DNA of 64,000 nucleotides from Oerskovia sp042887685 (GCF_042887685.1 NZ_JBHVOS010000004.1:1-64000); one strand, 5' to 3'; shown: positions 44,228-53,758, counted from the first letter of the stretch. Notes: generated by a model not told the origin, from the sequence alone. A program made the numbers and translations.

Positions 44228-45436
44228 ATGACACGAGCAGTGGTGACAGGGATCGGCGTGGTGACACCGCTGTCATCGACGGCGCCAGGGACCTGGGACG
44301 CCCTCGTGCGCGGCGACCAGGGGGTCCGGGAGATCACCGACGAATGGGCGCAGGACCTCCCCGTGCGGATCGCCGCCCGGGTCGACGACGCGTTCGCCGA
44401 ACCGCTCGGCGTCCGCCTGCTGCGCCGCACCGACCGCGCCGAACAGCTCGCGCTCGTCGCGGGCCGGGAGGCCTGGGCCCACGCCGGGAGCCCGGACGTC
44501 GACCCGGAACGGCTGGCCGTGGTGGTCGGCTCCGCGAACAGCGGCATCGCGACGACCCTCGCCCAGAGCCGCCTCTTCGACGCCCACGGCCACCGCCAGG
44601 TCTCCCCGCACGCCGTGACCATGCTCATGGCCAACGGCCCCGCCGCCTGGCTCTCGATCGACCTGGGAGCCCGGGGCGGGGCCCGGGCCCCGGTGAGCGC
44701 GTGCGCCGCCGGCAGCGAGGCCATCGCCACGGGGCGCGAGATGATCCTCGCGGGGACCGCGGACGTCGTCGTGTGCGGGGGAGTCGAGGCGGGGGTCCAG
44801 GCGTTCTCCCTCGCGGCCTTCGCCCAGGCGCGGGCCATGTCGACGCGCAACGACGAGCCCGGGCGGGCATCGCGCCCTTTCGACGTCACGCGGGACGGGT
44901 TCGTCATGGGAGAGGGGGCCGCGGTCGTCGTCCTGGAGGCCGAGGAGCACGCCCGGGCACGCGGCGCCCACGTCCTGGGCGTGGTCTCGGGGGCCGCGCT
45001 GACGTCCGACGCCTACGACATCGTGGGTGGTGACCCCCAGAACCAGGCGCGCACCGTGACGCTCGCGCTGCGCTCGGCCGGGCTGTCGCCCGGAGACCTG
45101 GGGCTCGTCCACGCCCACGCGACCTCGACCCCCGTGGGCGACCGCAACGAGGCCGACGCGTTGCGCTCGGCCCTGCCCGACCCGCCGCCCGTGACCTCGA
45201 CCAAGGGGGCGACCGGTCACCTCCTCGGGGCCTCGGGATCGCTCGGCGTCGTCGTCGCGCTGCTCGCGCTGCGTGACGGCGTGGTGCCGCCCACGCTCAA
45301 CGTCGACACCCAGGACCCCGCGATCGACCTCGACGTGGTGCACGGGACCGCCCGCCCGACGACGGCGCGCCACGCCCTGGTCGACGCGTTCGGGTTCGGC
45401 GGGCACAGCGTGAGCGTCGTGGTCTCGCGCGGCTGA
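44228..45436 (+). CDS. Beta-ketoacyl-ACP synthase II-like
   Basis: Condensing enzyme of the FabF class, 402 residues. The catalytic triad is present: C159 in APVSACAAGSEAI, histidine in HAHATSTPVGDRNEA, and histidine in TKGATGHLLGASGS. The phenylalanine gate region is DAFGFGGHSVSVV. GGGGAGG precedes ATG 44228. No ACP, FabD, FabH or ketoreductase gene is adjacent, so this is a stand-alone synthase, either a second FabF or one dedicated to a special acyl chain. It is convergent with yidC. Confidence 0.92.
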   Translation: MTRAVVTGIGVVTPLSSTAPGTWDALVRGDQGVREITDEWAQDLPVRIAARVDDAFAEPLGVRLLRRTDRAEQLALVAGREAWAHAGSPDVDPERLAVVVGSANSGIATTLAQSRLFDAHGHRQVSPHAVTMLMANGPAAWLSIDLGARGGARAPVSACAAGSEAIATGREMILAGTADVVVCGGVEAGVQAFSLAAFAQARAMSTRNDEPGRASRPFDVTRDGFVMGEGAAVVVLEAEEHARARGAHVLGVVSGAALTSDAYDIVGGDPQNQARTVTLALRSAGLSPGDLGLVHAHATSTPVGDRNEADALRSALPDPPPVTSTKGATGHLLGASGSLGVVVALLALRDGVVPPTLNVDTQDPAIDLDVVHGTARPTTARHALVDAFGFGGHSVSVVVSRG

Positions 45437-45465
45437 TGCCCTACCCGCCGTCGCGCGCGGCCCGG

Positions 45466-46461
45466 TCACGTGCGGCGGCCGCGCGACCTGGTGCGCCTCG
45501 GCTGAGGACGCTGGCCGCCCGGTCGCCGTGGACGCACGTCCCCGGTCGCGGGGCCCGCCGCGGCTCCGCGCGCGGCACGCGCGGACGGGGTGGCCGGAGC
45601 GGACGGGGTGGCCGACCGCGGGGCGGCCGGAGCCGACGGCGCGCTGGGGACCGGCGGCACGAGACGTCCGACGACGAGCTGCTGACCGAGCCCCCACAGC
45701 GACGACGTCGCCCAGTAGAGGACCACGCCCACCGGGAAGCCCACGGCCACGACCGCGGAGACCGCGGGCAGCACGAACGCGAACGTGCCCTGCTGCCGTG
45801 CCAGCGGGCTCGTGGGGTCGACCGGGTTGGCGCGTGCGCTCAGGCGCTGAGTCAGGACCTGCGCGGCGTACATCAGGACGATCAGCACGGCGGGCACCAG
45901 GACCCCGGCCAGGCCACCCGCCGCGCCGCCGCCCGTGAACGCCCCGGTCAGGGTCCCGGACAAGGGGGCGCCGAGGAGCGTCGCGGCGTCGGCCTCGCGG
46001 ACCAGGTCGCCGGTGAGCGCCCCGACGGGCACCTGACGACCGATCCCCGAGAGCACCGAGTACAGCGCGAAGAGGATCGGTGCCTGCACGAGCACCGGAA
46101 GGCAGCCCGCGAGCGGGTTGGCGCCCGTGCGAGCCATGAGCTCCTGCTGCTCGCGGCGGGCGGCGTCCCGGCTCGCCGGGTCGCTCTTGCCCCGGTACCT
46201 CTCCTGGATCCGGCGGATCTCGGGCGAGGCCAGCCGCATCGCACGCATGCCCCTGACCTGCACGACGACGAGCGGCACGAGCAGGACCTTGACGATCACG
46301 ACCAGGCCGACGATCGCGAGGCTCCACGCAGCGCCTCCGGCGGGGTCGAGACCGAGCGTGGTCAGCGCGGAGTGGAGATGGACGAGGATCCAGGCGACCA
46401 CGAGCTGGATCGGGTGGACGAGCGCGGACAGGGCACGGGTGAGGGCATCGACGACGGGCAC
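45466..46461 (-). CDS. YidC/Oxa1 membrane insertase, second copy type
   Basis: The 331 residues have a short N-terminal helix, the conserved core (AIVGLVVIVKVLLVPLVVVQVRGMRAMRLASPEIRRIQERYRGKSD, then ANPLAGCLPVLVQAPILFALYSVLSG, and FVLPAVSAVVAVGFPVGVVLYWATSSLWGLGQQL) and a long Pro/Ala/Arg-rich tail. The housekeeping yidC normally lies near rpmH, rnpA and the origin; none of these is here, so this is probably a paralogue. GTG 46461 has GCAGGAG upstream. It is followed upstream by a small two-helix protein in the same direction. Confidence 0.9.
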   Translation of the reverse strand: MPVVDALTRALSALVHPIQLVVAWILVHLHSALTTLGLDPAGGAAWSLAIVGLVVIVKVLLVPLVVVQVRGMRAMRLASPEIRRIQERYRGKSDPASRDAARREQQELMARTGANPLAGCLPVLVQAPILFALYSVLSGIGRQVPVGALTGDLVREADAATLLGAPLSGTLTGAFTGGGAAGGLAGVLVPAVLIVLMYAAQVLTQRLSARANPVDPTSPLARQQGTFAFVLPAVSAVVAVGFPVGVVLYWATSSLWGLGQQLVVGRLVPPVPSAPSAPAAPRSATPSAPATPSARAARGAAAGPATGDVRPRRPGGQRPQPRRTRSRGRRT

Positions 46462-46558
46462 GGCGGACTCCTGCGGACGGAGGGGAGGGGAGCGTAGGGC
46501 TCCCGCGCAGGTACCGGCAGCGCCCCGGGCCGGCGACGGCTCGAGGAGTGCTGAAGGT

Positions 46559-46954
46559 TCAGGCGGTGCGCGGGAGCGGGCTCGCTCCCGGCGCTCGCGG
46601 CTGGGGCCGCCCGGGTGTCGTGGGGCTGTGCTGGCGTGCCGGGGCAGGCAGGGGCACGGGTTCGGGGCTCACGGGCACCGCGAGCAGCAGCAGGACCGCG
46701 ACCGCGACGCACGCGAGCGCGACGCCGAGCGCCCCGGCGGTGGCCGCGAGCGTCGCGGCACCGAGCAGGGAGAGCACGCCGCCCAGGGAGGACGAGCCGA
46801 ACGACTGCCCGACGGCGAGCGCCAGCACCAGCAGGAGCGGCACCATGGCCACGGCCCGGGCCGAGGACGTGGAGGTGAGCCGGTCGTAGCGCTCGCGCAG
46901 CGAGGGGGCGCCCCGCACGACATGGCCTGCCCGCACGTTCCCCACCTCCCGCAT
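46559..46954 (-). CDS. Small membrane protein next to yidC (DUF6412-like)
   Basis: The 131 residues carry two hydrophobic segments (AVAMVPLLLVLALAVGQSFG and GGVLSLLGAATLAATAGALGVALACVAVAVLLLLAVPV) and a Pro-rich tail. Proteins of this layout beside a second YidC in actinobacteria carry the DUF6412 name; I give this from memory and with caution. It lies 97 bp upstream of yidC in the same direction, so the two may be co-transcribed and the small protein may be a client or partner. Confidence 0.65.
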   Translation of the reverse strand: MREVGNVRAGHVVRGAPSLRERYDRLTSTSSARAVAMVPLLLVLALAVGQSFGSSSLGGVLSLLGAATLAATAGALGVALACVAVAVLLLLAVPVSPEPVPLPAPARQHSPTTPGRPQPRAPGASPLPRTA

Positions 46955-47104
46955 CGTCAGGTTCCTCGTGCGCCCAGACTAGCGCCCGGGCGCGCGGCGG
47001 TCTCGGAAGGAGCATGGTCCCGGGTCGGACACCCACCAAAGTCGTACCCGTCGCCGGACGCCCGGCAGATCCGCCGCCGGGCACGCCGCACCCAGCATGG
47101 ATGC

Positions 47105-47512
47105 ATGCCCACCGCTCCCGCCACACCACCCGGACGAACGGCTGCGCCGGGGCTGAGCGTGCGGCGCACCATGGCCGACCTCGTGGCGCTCGACCTCGTC
47201 GAGGCCGCCACCCAGGGGCAGGAGAGCTTCCGTGAGGCCTGGGCCCGCGTTCCTCCCGGCTCCGTCCAGGGGGTCCTCGGCGCGCTCTCGGCCCGGGTCC
47301 TGGTCGACGACCTCGCCACGGGGTCGCGCCGGCCCGCCCTGCCGCTCACCCGGCCTGCCCAGGGAGCACGAGCGGCCCGGGCCGCCTTCCAGATCGCGGG
47401 CTCGCTCGTCGCGGCCTCGGTCGACGCCCAGGACCCGGATCTCGTCGGACGTCGGCTGGCAGCCCTGCGAGCCTCTGCGGTCGACTCCCCGGCGACGGAT
47501 CGTCGCGTGTAG
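47105..47512 (+). CDS. Hypothetical protein
   Basis: A possible 135-residue protein (LSVRRTMADLVALDLVEAATQGQESFREAWARVPPGSVQGVLGALSARVLVDDLATGSRRPALPL...). Third codon positions are mostly G or C in this frame, which supports coding, but I recognise no family. CAGCAT at 47093-47098 lies 6 nt before ATG 47105, compatible with a leaderless mRNA. It could instead start at the internal ATG (MADLVAL). A role in DNA or RNA binding is not visible. Confidence 0.5.
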   Translation: MPTAPATPPGRTAAPGLSVRRTMADLVALDLVEAATQGQESFREAWARVPPGSVQGVLGALSARVLVDDLATGSRRPALPLTRPAQGARAARAAFQIAGSLVAASVDAQDPDLVGRRLAALRASAVDSPATDRRV

Positions 47513-47648
47513 AGGATCCGCAGACGACTCGGCGCCCCGGTCTCGCGCCCGGACCGACCGGGCGCGGGACCAGGCCCGAGGCGCCCGCACCCACGACCGG
47601 GTGAGAGCCGAGGGCCCGGTAGGGAGCCACCTCGGTCGAGACGCGGGG

Positions 47649-47660
47649 GACAATGGCCGC
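47649..47660 (+). promoter_or_regulatory. Possible leaderless promoter of hrpB
   Basis: GACAAT (47649-47654) lies 6 nt before the GTG at 47661. No convincing -35 is seen. Confidence 0.4.
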
Positions 47661-50129
47661 GTGGACCCGGACCCGATCGCCCGCCTGCTCGCCTCCCCGC
47701 CCGATCTCCCGGTCCGCCACCACCTGGCCGACCTCACGGGCGCCGTCCAGGACCGGGGCGTCGCGGTGCTCCAGGCCCCTCCCGGCACGGGCAAGACGAC
47801 CCTCGTCCCGCCGGCGCTCGCAGCCGCACTGCCCGGGCGCGTGATCGTGACCCAGCCGCGCAGGATCGCGGCCCGGGCCGCCGCACGCCGGCTCGCGCAC
47901 CTGCTCGGCGAGCCCGTCGGGCGCACGGTGGGCTTCTCGGTGCGCGGCGAGTCCCGCACGGGGCCCGAGACTCGCATCGAGGTGGTCACGACCGGTGTCC
48001 TGCTGCGCCGCCTCCAGCGCGACCCGGAGCTGGCGGGCGTGGGCGTCGTCGTGCTCGACGAGGTCCACGAGCGTCACCTCGACGCCGACCTGACCCTCGC
48101 GCTGCTCGTCGACGTGCGGGCGACGCTGCGCCCCGACCTGGCCCTCGTCGCGATGTCCGCGACGATCGAGGCCGGGCGCACCGCGAGCCTCCTGGGGGAC
48201 GGGACGCCGGCGCCGGTCGTGGTCGCGGACGGCAGCCTCTTCCCAGTCGAGGAGGTGTGGGCGCCGTCGCCTGGTCCGCGGCTCGACGAGCGCGGCGTGC
48301 CGCGCGCGTTCCTCGACCACGTCGCGGCGACCGTGCGCCGCGCACTGGCCGAGCAGTCCGGCGACGTGCTGGTCTTCGTGCCCGGCGCGGGCGAGGTCGA
48401 CGGCGTCGCGCGCCGCCTGGCCGGCGTGGACGCCGACGTCCGTCCTCTGCACGGGCGGCTGCCCGCGCGCGAGCAGGACCTGGCGCTGACGCCCGGGCCG
48501 CGCTGTCGGGTCGTGGTCTCCACGGCCGTCGCCGAGTCCTCGCTCACGGTGCCCGGGGTGCGGGTGGTCGTCGACGCCGGCCTGTCCCGCGAGCCGCGCA
48601 CCGACCACCGGCGCGGCCTCGCGGGTCTCGTGACGGTCCGCGTGAGCCGCGCCGCGGCCGAGCAGCGCGCCGGGCGTGCGGGGCGTGAGGGCCCGGGGGC
48701 CGTGTACCGCTGCTGGTCGCCGGGCGAGCACGCCCAGCTCGTCGCGCACCCGACGCCCGAGATCCTCACCGCCGACCTCGTCGCGTTCGCGCTCGAGCTC
48801 GCGTGCTGGGGGAGCCCGGACGGGTCGGGCCTCGCGCTCCTCGACGCCCCGCCCGCGGCCGCGATGGCTGTCGCGCGCGCGACGCTCGAGTCGCTCGGAG
48901 CGGTCCACCCGGACGGGACGGTCACGCCCCGGGGTCGCGAGATCGCGCGCGTCCCGGCCGACCCCCGGCTGGCGCGCGCCCTCCTGGACGCGAGCGACGT
49001 CGTCGGGCCGCGGCTCGCCGCCGAGGTGGTCGCCCTCCTGTCCGACGACGTGCGCGCGCCCGGGGCGGACCTCGTCGCGGCCCTGCGGGACGCCCGGCGG
49101 GGTGGGCCGGCGAGCGGGGCCTGGCGCACGCAGGCCGAGCGCCTCCAGGGGCTCGTCGGCGCGCCAGGACGGGGCCGTCGGGAGGACCTGAGCCTGGACC
49201 TCGCGGTCGGGCTCGTCGTCGCGCTCGCGCACCCCGACCGCGTCGCGCGCAGGCGCCCGAACGGGTCCACGTACCTCATGACGTCGGGCACGGGAGCCGC
49301 GCTGCCACCGGGCTCCCCGCTCGCCGGCTACGACTGGCTCGCCGTCGCGGACGCCGACCGCGGCGCGGGCAGGCGCGACGCGACGATCCGGTCGGCCGCG
49401 CCCGTCGACGAGGACCTCGCGTACGAGGCCGCGTCCGCGGCCCTGCGCGAGGACGAGACCGTCACGTGGACGGACGGGCGCATCCAGGCGCGGCGCACGA
49501 CGCGGCTCGGCGCGATCGAGATCGCCTCGCAGAAGGTCACCGACCCGCCCGCGGCCCAGGTCGTCGCAGCGCTGCGGACCGGGCTCGAGCGCGAGGGCCT
49601 CGACGTCCTGCCCTGGCGCGAGCCCGCACGCGAGCTGCGGCACCGCCTCGCGTTCCTGCACCGCGCCCTGGGCGACCCGTGGCCCGACGTGTCCGACGAG
49701 GCCCTCCTCACGTGGCTCGACACGTGGCTCGGCCCCGACCTCGCCAAGGTCCGCAAGGCCGCCGACCTCCAGCGCCTCGACGTGACCAGCGCCCTGCGGC
49801 GCCTGCTGCCGTGGCCCGCCGCGGGCAGGCTCGACGAGCTCGCACCCGTGCGCGTCGACCTGCCCGGGGGCCGCAGCGCCCGCCTCGACTACACGGGCGA
49901 CCAGCCCGTGCTCGCCGTCAAGGTCCAGGACGCGTTCGGGTGGCGTGCCACGCCCCGCGTCGCCGACGGCCGCGTGCCCGTGCTGCTGCACCTGCTGTCC
50001 CCGGCCAGGCGCCCCGCCGCGATCACCGCGGACCTCGAGTCGTTCTGGGGCACCGGGTACGCGCAGGTGCGCGCCGAGCTGCGACGCCGCTACCCCAAGC
50101 ACGACTGGCCAGAGGACCCCACGGCCTGA
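47661..50129 (+). CDS. hrpB: ATP-dependent helicase HrpB (DEAH/RHA family)
   Basis: The 822 residues match HrpB across the whole length: motif I QAPPGTGKTTLVPPAL near residue 40, Ia VTQPRRIAARAAARRLA, II as DEVH in VVLDEVHERHLDADLTLALL, III MSATIE, V STAVAESSLTVPGVRVVVDAG, VI EQRAGRAGREGPGAVYR, then the HA2-like region and the HrpB C-terminal domain (ILHR-like FLHRALGDPWPDVSDEAL, FWGTGYAQVRAELRRRYPKHDWPEDPTA). Function in the cell is poorly defined, with RNA or protein-complex remodelling the usual assumption. GTG 47661 is probably a leaderless start. Confidence 0.95.
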   Translation: MDPDPIARLLASPPDLPVRHHLADLTGAVQDRGVAVLQAPPGTGKTTLVPPALAAALPGRVIVTQPRRIAARAAARRLAHLLGEPVGRTVGFSVRGESRTGPETRIEVVTTGVLLRRLQRDPELAGVGVVVLDEVHERHLDADLTLALLVDVRATLRPDLALVAMSATIEAGRTASLLGDGTPAPVVVADGSLFPVEEVWAPSPGPRLDERGVPRAFLDHVAATVRRALAEQSGDVLVFVPGAGEVDGVARRLAGVDADVRPLHGRLPAREQDLALTPGPRCRVVVSTAVAESSLTVPGVRVVVDAGLSREPRTDHRRGLAGLVTVRVSRAAAEQRAGRAGREGPGAVYRCWSPGEHAQLVAHPTPEILTADLVAFALELACWGSPDGSGLALLDAPPAAAMAVARATLESLGAVHPDGTVTPRGREIARVPADPRLARALLDASDVVGPRLAAEVVALLSDDVRAPGADLVAALRDARRGGPASGAWRTQAERLQGLVGAPGRGRREDLSLDLAVGLVVALAHPDRVARRRPNGSTYLMTSGTGAALPPGSPLAGYDWLAVADADRGAGRRDATIRSAAPVDEDLAYEAASAALREDETVTWTDGRIQARRTTRLGAIEIASQKVTDPPAAQVVAALRTGLEREGLDVLPWREPARELRHRLAFLHRALGDPWPDVSDEALLTWLDTWLGPDLAKVRKAADLQRLDVTSALRRLLPWPAAGRLDELAPVRVDLPGGRSARLDYTGDQPVLAVKVQDAFGWRATPRVADGRVPVLLHLLSPARRPAAITADLESFWGTGYAQVRAELRRRYPKHDWPEDPTA

Positions 50130-50191
50130 TCCCGACCCCGGGTCGACCCGCCCGGAGTAGGCTGAGAACGCGCCTGCCCGAGGAGGGGACC

Positions 50192-50416
50192 ATGTCCAGT
50201 CCCAGCGGACCCAGACCCGTCGGCAACGTGCTCTGGCTCGCGCTCGGCGCGTTCGCCCTCGCGGCCGTGCTGATCGCGACCGGCGCACCCGTCCTGCCGT
50301 TCCTGCTGTTCGTGCTGGCCGTGATGTGGGGAGTGGTCGGGCTGACGCGCTACCTGCGTTCCCGGCACCACGGCCCGCCGGGCCACGGCTCGTCCGGCGT
50401 GGCCCAGCCCCGCTGA
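50192..50416 (+). CDS. Small two-helix membrane protein
   Basis: A 74-residue protein with two adjacent hydrophobic helices (GNVLWLALGAFALAAVLIATGAP and LPFLLFVLAVMWGVVGLTRYL) and a short basic, Gly/His-rich tail. GAGGAGGGG precedes ATG 50192, and TAGGCT at 50158-50163 is a plausible -10. The strong ribosome-binding site and clean hydrophobic pattern support a real gene; the function is unknown. Confidence 0.7.
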   Translation: MSSPSGPRPVGNVLWLALGAFALAAVLIATGAPVLPFLLFVLAVMWGVVGLTRYLRSRHHGPPGHGSSGVAQPR

Positions 50417-50452
50417 CCCTCGCTGACCCCGCCGACTCCCCAGGAGCGCACC

Positions 50453-51013
50453 GTGGCACTGCTGACCTGCACCGGCATCATGTCCCTCGACGGCTACGTC
50501 GCGGACGCCTCGGGCTCGTTCGCGTGGAGCGCCCCCGACGAGGAGGTGCACGCGTTCGTGGACGACCTCGAACGTCCCGTCGGGACCTTCCTCCTGGGAC
50601 GCCGCGTCTACGAGGTCATGCGCGTCTGGGACGACCCCGCCATGCTCGACGACGAGTCACCCGCGATCCGCGACTACGCGCGCATCTGGCGCGACGTGGA
50701 CAAGGTCGTGTACTCGACCACGCTCGACGACCCGGGCGTGGCGCGGACCCGCGTCGAGCGGTCGTTCGACCCGGTCGCTGCTCGCGCCCTGGTCGACGGC
50801 GCCGAGCGTGAGGTCGGCATCGGTGGGCCGACCCTCGCGGCGCAGGCGCTCGCGGCGGGGATCGTCGACGAGCTGCGCGTCTTCGTGCACCCCGTGCTCG
50901 TGGGCGGCGGGACGTCCTTCTACCCCGCGGGCGTCCGGCTCGACCTCGAGCTGGTCGACGAGCGGCGCTTCACGGGCGGGGTCGTGTACACGAGGTACCG
51001 CGTCGCGCGCTGA
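50453..51013 (+). CDS. Dihydrofolate reductase family protein (RibD C-terminal fold)
   Basis: The 186 residues match the RibD-C/YwjB-type reductase fold: TGIMSLDGYVADASGSFAW at the start, FLLGRRVYEVMRVW, VDKVVYSTTLDDP, GIGGPTLAAQALAAGIVDELRVFVHPVLVGGGTSFYP and the final RFTGGVVYTRYRV. GTG 50453 has AGGAGC upstream. True folate DHFR activity is unlikely; such proteins are NADPH-dependent reductases of unknown substrate. It follows the small membrane protein by 36 bp in the same direction. Confidence 0.88.
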   Translation: MALLTCTGIMSLDGYVADASGSFAWSAPDEEVHAFVDDLERPVGTFLLGRRVYEVMRVWDDPAMLDDESPAIRDYARIWRDVDKVVYSTTLDDPGVARTRVERSFDPVAARALVDGAEREVGIGGPTLAAQALAAGIVDELRVFVHPVLVGGGTSFYPAGVRLDLELVDERRFTGGVVYTRYRVAR

Positions 51014-51207
51014 GCCCCTGGGTCGGCCGGCGCGCCTGAGGCCCGTGAGGCCGGGGTGCGCGCGCCCGTGGCCCGCGCGCCCGAGGCGTGCACCGTGCCC
51101 TCCCGGCACCACGCCGGCACCACGCAGGCCGGCCCCCCGTCGTGGCCCTCGTCACGTCGCGCCGTCCCCGCCGGGCCGCGCGTCGGCCGCCCTGAGAAGG
51201 TGGGGCC

Positions 51208-52536
51208 ATGCGCGCACACTCCGAGCCCCGGACCGAGCGACCCCACGACCTGGAGGACCTGCAGCACCGCATCGTGAGCATGGACACCCAGGAGGTCGTC
51301 GACGAGCTCGGGCGCCTGGGCGACCAGCGGCGCGCGGTCGCGTTCCGCCTGCTGCCCAAGGGGCGTGCGGTCGAGGTCTTCGAGGACCTCGACCCGGCGA
51401 TCCAGGCCGAGCTCGTCGAGGCGCTGCGGTCCGAGGCGACCGCGGAGATCTTCGCGGCGCTCGACCCCGACGACCGGGCATCGCTCCTCGACGAGCTGCC
51501 CGCGGGCGTCGCGGCCCGTCTCCTGGGCGGCCTGGGGCCCGACGAGCGCGCACAGACGACCGCGCTGCTCGGCTACCCCGAGGACAGCGCGGGCCGGCGC
51601 ATGTCGCCCCGGGTGGCCTCGGTGCGGCGCGGGACGAGCGTCGCGGGGGCGCTCGACGCGCTGCGCCGGGCGGGCGACGACGTCGAGACGATCTACACCG
51701 TGCCGGTGCTCGGTGCCGGACGGGTCGTCGAGGGCGTCGTGTCGCTGCGCCGGCTGCTCGTGAGCGACCCGGACACCCTGGTCGAGGACGTCATGTCCCC
51801 GGCCGTGACGGTCGAGGCGACCGACGACCAGGAGCACGCGGCCAACGTCGTGCGCGACGGCGGGTACGTCGCGGTGCCCGTGGTCGACCACGAGCACCGC
51901 CTCCTGGGCGTGCTCACGGTCGACGACGCGATGCGCATCCTCGAGGCCGAGGACGACGAGGACTCGGCCCGCGTCGGCGGCTCGGAGCCGCTGCGTCGCC
52001 CGTACCTGACCGTCTCGGTCCTGGGGCTGGTGCGTGCGCGCGTGGTCTGGCTCCTGCTGCTGATCGTCGCGGCGAGCCTCACGGTCGGGGTGCAGAGCTA
52101 CTTCGAGGCCGAGCTCGACGCGGTCGTGGCGCTCGCCCTGTTCATCCCGCTGCTCATCGGCACGGGCGGGAACGCGGGGTCCCAGGCCGCGACGACCGTG
52201 GTCCGCGCCCTGGCGGTGGGGGACATCCGTCGTGGCGACCTGCTGCGCGTGGTGGGGCGCGAGATGCTCACGGGTCTCCTGCTCGGGACGGTGCTGGCCG
52301 CGGTCGGCTTCGGTCCGGCGGCGTGGGTCGCGGGCGTGTCGATCGCTCAGGTGCTCGCGATCACGGTCGTGGGCGTGTGCCTGCTCGCGACGACCGTCGG
52401 GTCGAGCATCCCGATCCTGGCGCGCCGCGTGGGCATCGACCCGGCGATCGTCGCGGCTCCCTTCATCTCGACGTTCGTCGACACCCTGGGGCTGGTCATC
52501 TACTTCTCGGTCGCGAAGGTCGTCCTGGGCATCTGA
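51208..52536 (+). CDS. mgtE: Magnesium transporter MgtE
   Basis: Dimeric Mg2+ channel of 442 residues. The cytosolic N domain (MDTQEVVDELGRLGDQRRAVAFRLLPKGRAVEVFEDLD, repeated helical pairs) is followed by two CBS domains (VRRGTSVAGALDALRR..., MSPAVTVEATDDQEHAANVVRDGGYVAVPVVDHEHRLLGVLTVDDAMRIL) and five membrane helices with PLLIGTGGNAGSQAATTVVRALAVGDI, the selectivity-filter region. All parts are present. I see no Mg2+ riboswitch in the 194 bp upstream. It is convergent with the CAP-domain gene, 19 bp apart. Confidence 0.95.
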   Translation: MRAHSEPRTERPHDLEDLQHRIVSMDTQEVVDELGRLGDQRRAVAFRLLPKGRAVEVFEDLDPAIQAELVEALRSEATAEIFAALDPDDRASLLDELPAGVAARLLGGLGPDERAQTTALLGYPEDSAGRRMSPRVASVRRGTSVAGALDALRRAGDDVETIYTVPVLGAGRVVEGVVSLRRLLVSDPDTLVEDVMSPAVTVEATDDQEHAANVVRDGGYVAVPVVDHEHRLLGVLTVDDAMRILEAEDDEDSARVGGSEPLRRPYLTVSVLGLVRARVVWLLLLIVAASLTVGVQSYFEAELDAVVALALFIPLLIGTGGNAGSQAATTVVRALAVGDIRRGDLLRVVGREMLTGLLLGTVLAAVGFGPAAWVAGVSIAQVLAITVVGVCLLATTVGSSIPILARRVGIDPAIVAAPFISTFVDTLGLVIYFSVAKVVLGI

Positions 52537-52555
52537 CCAGCCCTCGGGCCGTCGC

Positions 52556-53656
52556 TCAGTCCTGCGGGGGCCGGGCCCCGCGGACCTGCGCGGAGCGGCG
52601 GCGCGCTCCGACGACGCTCAGGGACATCGCGGCCAGGACCGCGAGGGCGGCGACCACCCAGCCGTAGGCCGGGACCGGGGGCGTCGCGTCCTCGCCCGGC
52701 GGGATCGGGCTCCCGGAGGGGGTCTGGCTGCCCGACGGCGTCGCTCCCGTCTCCCGCGCGACCGCGGCCAGGGTGTCGGTCGCGTCCTCGTCCTGGTCGG
52801 TCGCCGGCGACCCCGTGCCGGTGTCGTCGGGAGGTGCGGGTGCGGGAACCGGGGCGGGCGGCGGCTCGAGGGCGAGCGCTGCCGTGGTCGCCGGGCCCAC
52901 GACGCCGTCCGGGGCCAGACCCCGTGCGCCCTGGAACGAGACGACCGCGGCGGCGGTCGCGGGACCGTACGCGCCGTCGGCAGCGAGGTCCTGGCCGTGG
53001 AGGCGCAGGCGTTCCTGGAGGGCCTGGACCTCGGCGCCCGACGCACCGGGCACGAGGCCCACGGGAGGACGTCGCGCCGTGCTGCCCGCCGTGCCCGGTC
53101 CGCTCGCGGCCCCGGGCGCCGCCGACGAGCGCTCGGACCGGCCGGGAGCGGCCTGCGGGGGTGCCTGCTGCGGTGCGGGCGCCGACGCAGCGGCGCCGGG
53201 GTAGGCCGCGAACACCTCGGCGACGTACGCACCCCCGGCGGCGTCGGTCGCGTACCCGACGCCGATCGACGTGAACGCCGAGGACAGGATGTTGGCCCGG
53301 TGCCCCGAGGACCCCATGAGGCTCGCGTGGAGCCCGGACGGAGACGGGTCGCTCGACCAGGCGACGTTCTCGCCCCACGACGACCACCCGCCCGGGATCT
53401 GGGCGCCGGCCGACGGGTTGTGGCTCATCGAGCCGTTCGCGGCCATCCGCTCGGCCCACGCCTGGGCGACGCCCGCGAGCCCGGGGTCGTGCGCCAGGGG
53501 TGCGAGACCGGCGGAGGTCCGCGCGCCGTTCACGAGCCCCGCCACGTCCCCGGCCCCCGAGGCGCGGGCCGGGGCGCTCGTGCCCAGGCCCACCGGCACC
53601 GTCAGCACGACGGTCGTGAGCGCGACGAGGAGCGTGGTCAACCGTCGAGCGCGCAC
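52556..53656 (-). CDS. Secreted CAP-domain protein with peptidoglycan-binding domain
   Basis: The 366 residues run: signal peptide (RRLTTLLVALTTVVLTVPVGLGTSAPARA), CAP/SCP domain (VAGLVNGARTSAGLAPLAHDPGLAGVAQAWAERMAANGSMSHNP, SSWGENVAWSS, GLHASLMGSSGHRANILSSAFTSIGVGYA, YVAEVFAAYP), Ala/Pro linker, PG_binding_1 domain (GASGAEVQALQERLRLHGQDLAADGAYGPATAAAVVSFQGARGLAPDGVVGPAT), Pro/Thr-rich spacer and a C-terminal membrane helix with a basic tail. This is a cell-wall-associated, membrane-tethered protein. GTG 53656 follows GGGAGG; the TTG at 53680 is less likely. Confidence 0.9.
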   Translation of the reverse strand: MRARRLTTLLVALTTVVLTVPVGLGTSAPARASGAGDVAGLVNGARTSAGLAPLAHDPGLAGVAQAWAERMAANGSMSHNPSAGAQIPGGWSSWGENVAWSSDPSPSGLHASLMGSSGHRANILSSAFTSIGVGYATDAAGGAYVAEVFAAYPGAAASAPAPQQAPPQAAPGRSERSSAAPGAASGPGTAGSTARRPPVGLVPGASGAEVQALQERLRLHGQDLAADGAYGPATAAAVVSFQGARGLAPDGVVGPATTAALALEPPPAPVPAPAPPDDTGTGSPATDQDEDATDTLAAVARETGATPSGSQTPSGSPIPPGEDATPPVPAYGWVVAALAVLAAMSLSVVGARRRSAQVRGARPPQD

Positions 53657-53758
53657 GGGACCTCCCGGGTGGTCGGGCAAGGACGGGTCGGGTCCACTGT
53701 GCCGTCACCCGGCCGTTCGTGCGCGCGGACGGCGCCTCGACGGTCTCCGGTGCGGTGC

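Noticed and set aside
51014..51207. Mg2+ riboswitch before mgtE
   Set aside because: I looked for an M-box-like set of three helices and saw only generic GC-rich pairing.
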